Origin: Condylostoma magnum
Taxonomy: Eukaryota > Ciliophora > Heterotrichea > Heterotrichida > Condylostomatidae
NCBI GenBank assembly: GCA_920105805.1
Contig: CAKKTI010000005.1
Location: 1 to 64,000 of the forward strand
Direction of reading: 5' to 3'
DNA: 64,000 nucleotides
Below the pieces are notes generated by a model. The model ran no database searches. It was not told the DNA's origin and saw only the letters and a program-made list of their open reading frames with translations. Numbering within the stretch: the stretch's first letter is position 1; every line of letters begins with the position of its first letter. The translations under genes and the position numbers were made by a program. Shown in pieces: positions 63,222 to 64,000 of the stretch.

Positions 63222-63551
63222 AAATAAATTAATTACAACTTGGAATAACAGTGAATCTATCAAATCCTCTTTTATTACTCAAACACATCTATAAAACCCT
63301 TTAACTTCGACTAAAAATAATAAACAATAAAAATGTACTATACAAATAAATTAACCTATACTTTCCCTACTAGCTTCCTATACATAAAAAAACACCTCTA
63401 CATACTACAAATGTTATCTATTAACCTAAACAAAATCTAATTCCATAACTCCATCTTAATAAGATTCCTATAAACTCCTTAACATTCCACCCACCCTAAA
63501 GCTATCCTTTCCTCTAAAAACAACTATTCAATGGCACAGTTTATTAATAAA
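63222..63551. other. Intergenic region before dynein-like gene
   Basis: AT-rich and noticeably poor in G on the plus strand. Frames remain open but match nothing. An in-frame ATG at 63531 could extend the following protein by seven residues. It probably holds that gene's promoter. Confidence 0.45.
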
Positions 63552-64000
63552 ATGGACCCTCGTCTACGTAAACCAGAAACTGACAGAGGCTACAAGCCTG
63601 CAGTATCAGGCCCTGTGAGTAAACTAGCTCAATCCACCCAAAGAGGTCGTGGAAGACCTCTAAATAGACGCACAGAACCAACCTAACAGTAAAATAGCAC
63701 CTAAGAGCAAGTCTCTACTAAACGTCCCGGGATAGTTTAACTTGAGCCTAAAGTGTTTGAACCTTTTATCACAATTCCAGGAAGACTTCCACGCTCCGTA
63801 ACAGTTGAAAAGGTTAAAAAACTTTATGATTCTTAAAACTTCTAAGAACTGTTACTTGAAAAAGGAATTGACTACAGTAAGCCCATCAAAGCCTGACTTC
63901 CTATAGAGCCGTTTGATAACAGAGAGTTTGATGAGAGAACGCCTTAGGATTATGTATAGATTATTAAAGAATAGGGGGAAAGTCTGATAGGATGGGGATT
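63552..64000 (+). CDS. Probable axonemal dynein heavy chain, N-terminus (partial)
   Basis: A 149-residue N-terminal fragment runs off the window. After a basic disordered head (MDPRLRKPETDRGYK) it contains PFITIPGRLPRSVTVEKVKK and then WLPIEPFDNREFDERTP. The latter resembles the LPLEIFDDxEYDCRTPEEW motif near the start of single-headed inner-arm dynein heavy chains (DNAH3/7/12 type). The Trp is TGA. No motor region is in view, so the call is tentative. The chosen ATG has the ataaaATGG context; the ATG at 63531 is the alternative. Confidence 0.5.

Overview
The window looks like macronuclear DNA of a heterotrich ciliate that has no dedicated stop codon (NCBI code 28, the Condylostoma magnum type). 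TAA and TAG fall at glutamine positions inside conserved domains. TGA falls at invariant tryptophans: the flippase RVWMLTGDK motif, the MsrA GCFWG motif, the PRP4 kinase DMW motif and the UBE2H INQSW motif. All three codons also end proteins. TAG closes a Rab exactly after CSC and a kinesin-3 exactly after CVIF. TAA ends kinesin-1 and the TRIM9-like gene. TGA ends HPRT and the TBC gene. The AT-rich sequence, axonemal genes (SPAG16, SAXO, kinesins, a probable dynein) and many kinases fit a large ciliate. The species itself is inferred. Every gene reads as one unbroken frame under this code; no intron was needed.

Layout. 1-8.4 kb: the tail of an MTG1-like GTPase, an SNF1-like kinase, a kinase with an acylation-type N-terminus, two unknown genes, PRP4 kinase and a kelch protein. 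8.4-16.2 kb: SAXO, a chromatin protein with FHA and FYR domains, a four-helix membrane protein and a P4-ATPase. 16.2-23.7 kb: seven minus-strand genes packed almost end to end, including two MsrA paralogues. 24.3-38.8 kb: UBE2H, kinesin-1, CK1, ELAPOR-like, a full ABC-B transporter, an EF-hand protein and a FYVE-STE20 kinase. 38.9-46.2 kb: kinesin-3, a CK1-like kinase and a TRIM9-like RING protein. 46.2-64 kb: kelch, M16 peptidase-like, coiled-coil, SPAG16, Rab, Sfi1-like, divergent kinesin, TBC, SHIPPO and HPRT genes, a tRNA-Pro(AGG) and the start of a probable axonemal dynein heavy chain. The 100-N gap at 60231-60330 looks like an assembly artefact.

Functional themes are cilia and microtubules, vesicle traffic (Rab, TBC, FYVE kinase, flippase, lumenal receptors), protein kinases, ubiquitin transfer and oxidative repair. 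Genes are packed very tightly. Tandem neighbours lie -7 to about 30 bp apart, and three divergent pairs have start codons only 10-13 bp apart. Because any stop codon may be sense, the 3' ends given here are best estimates, chosen from homology, C-terminal motifs and the position of the next gene.
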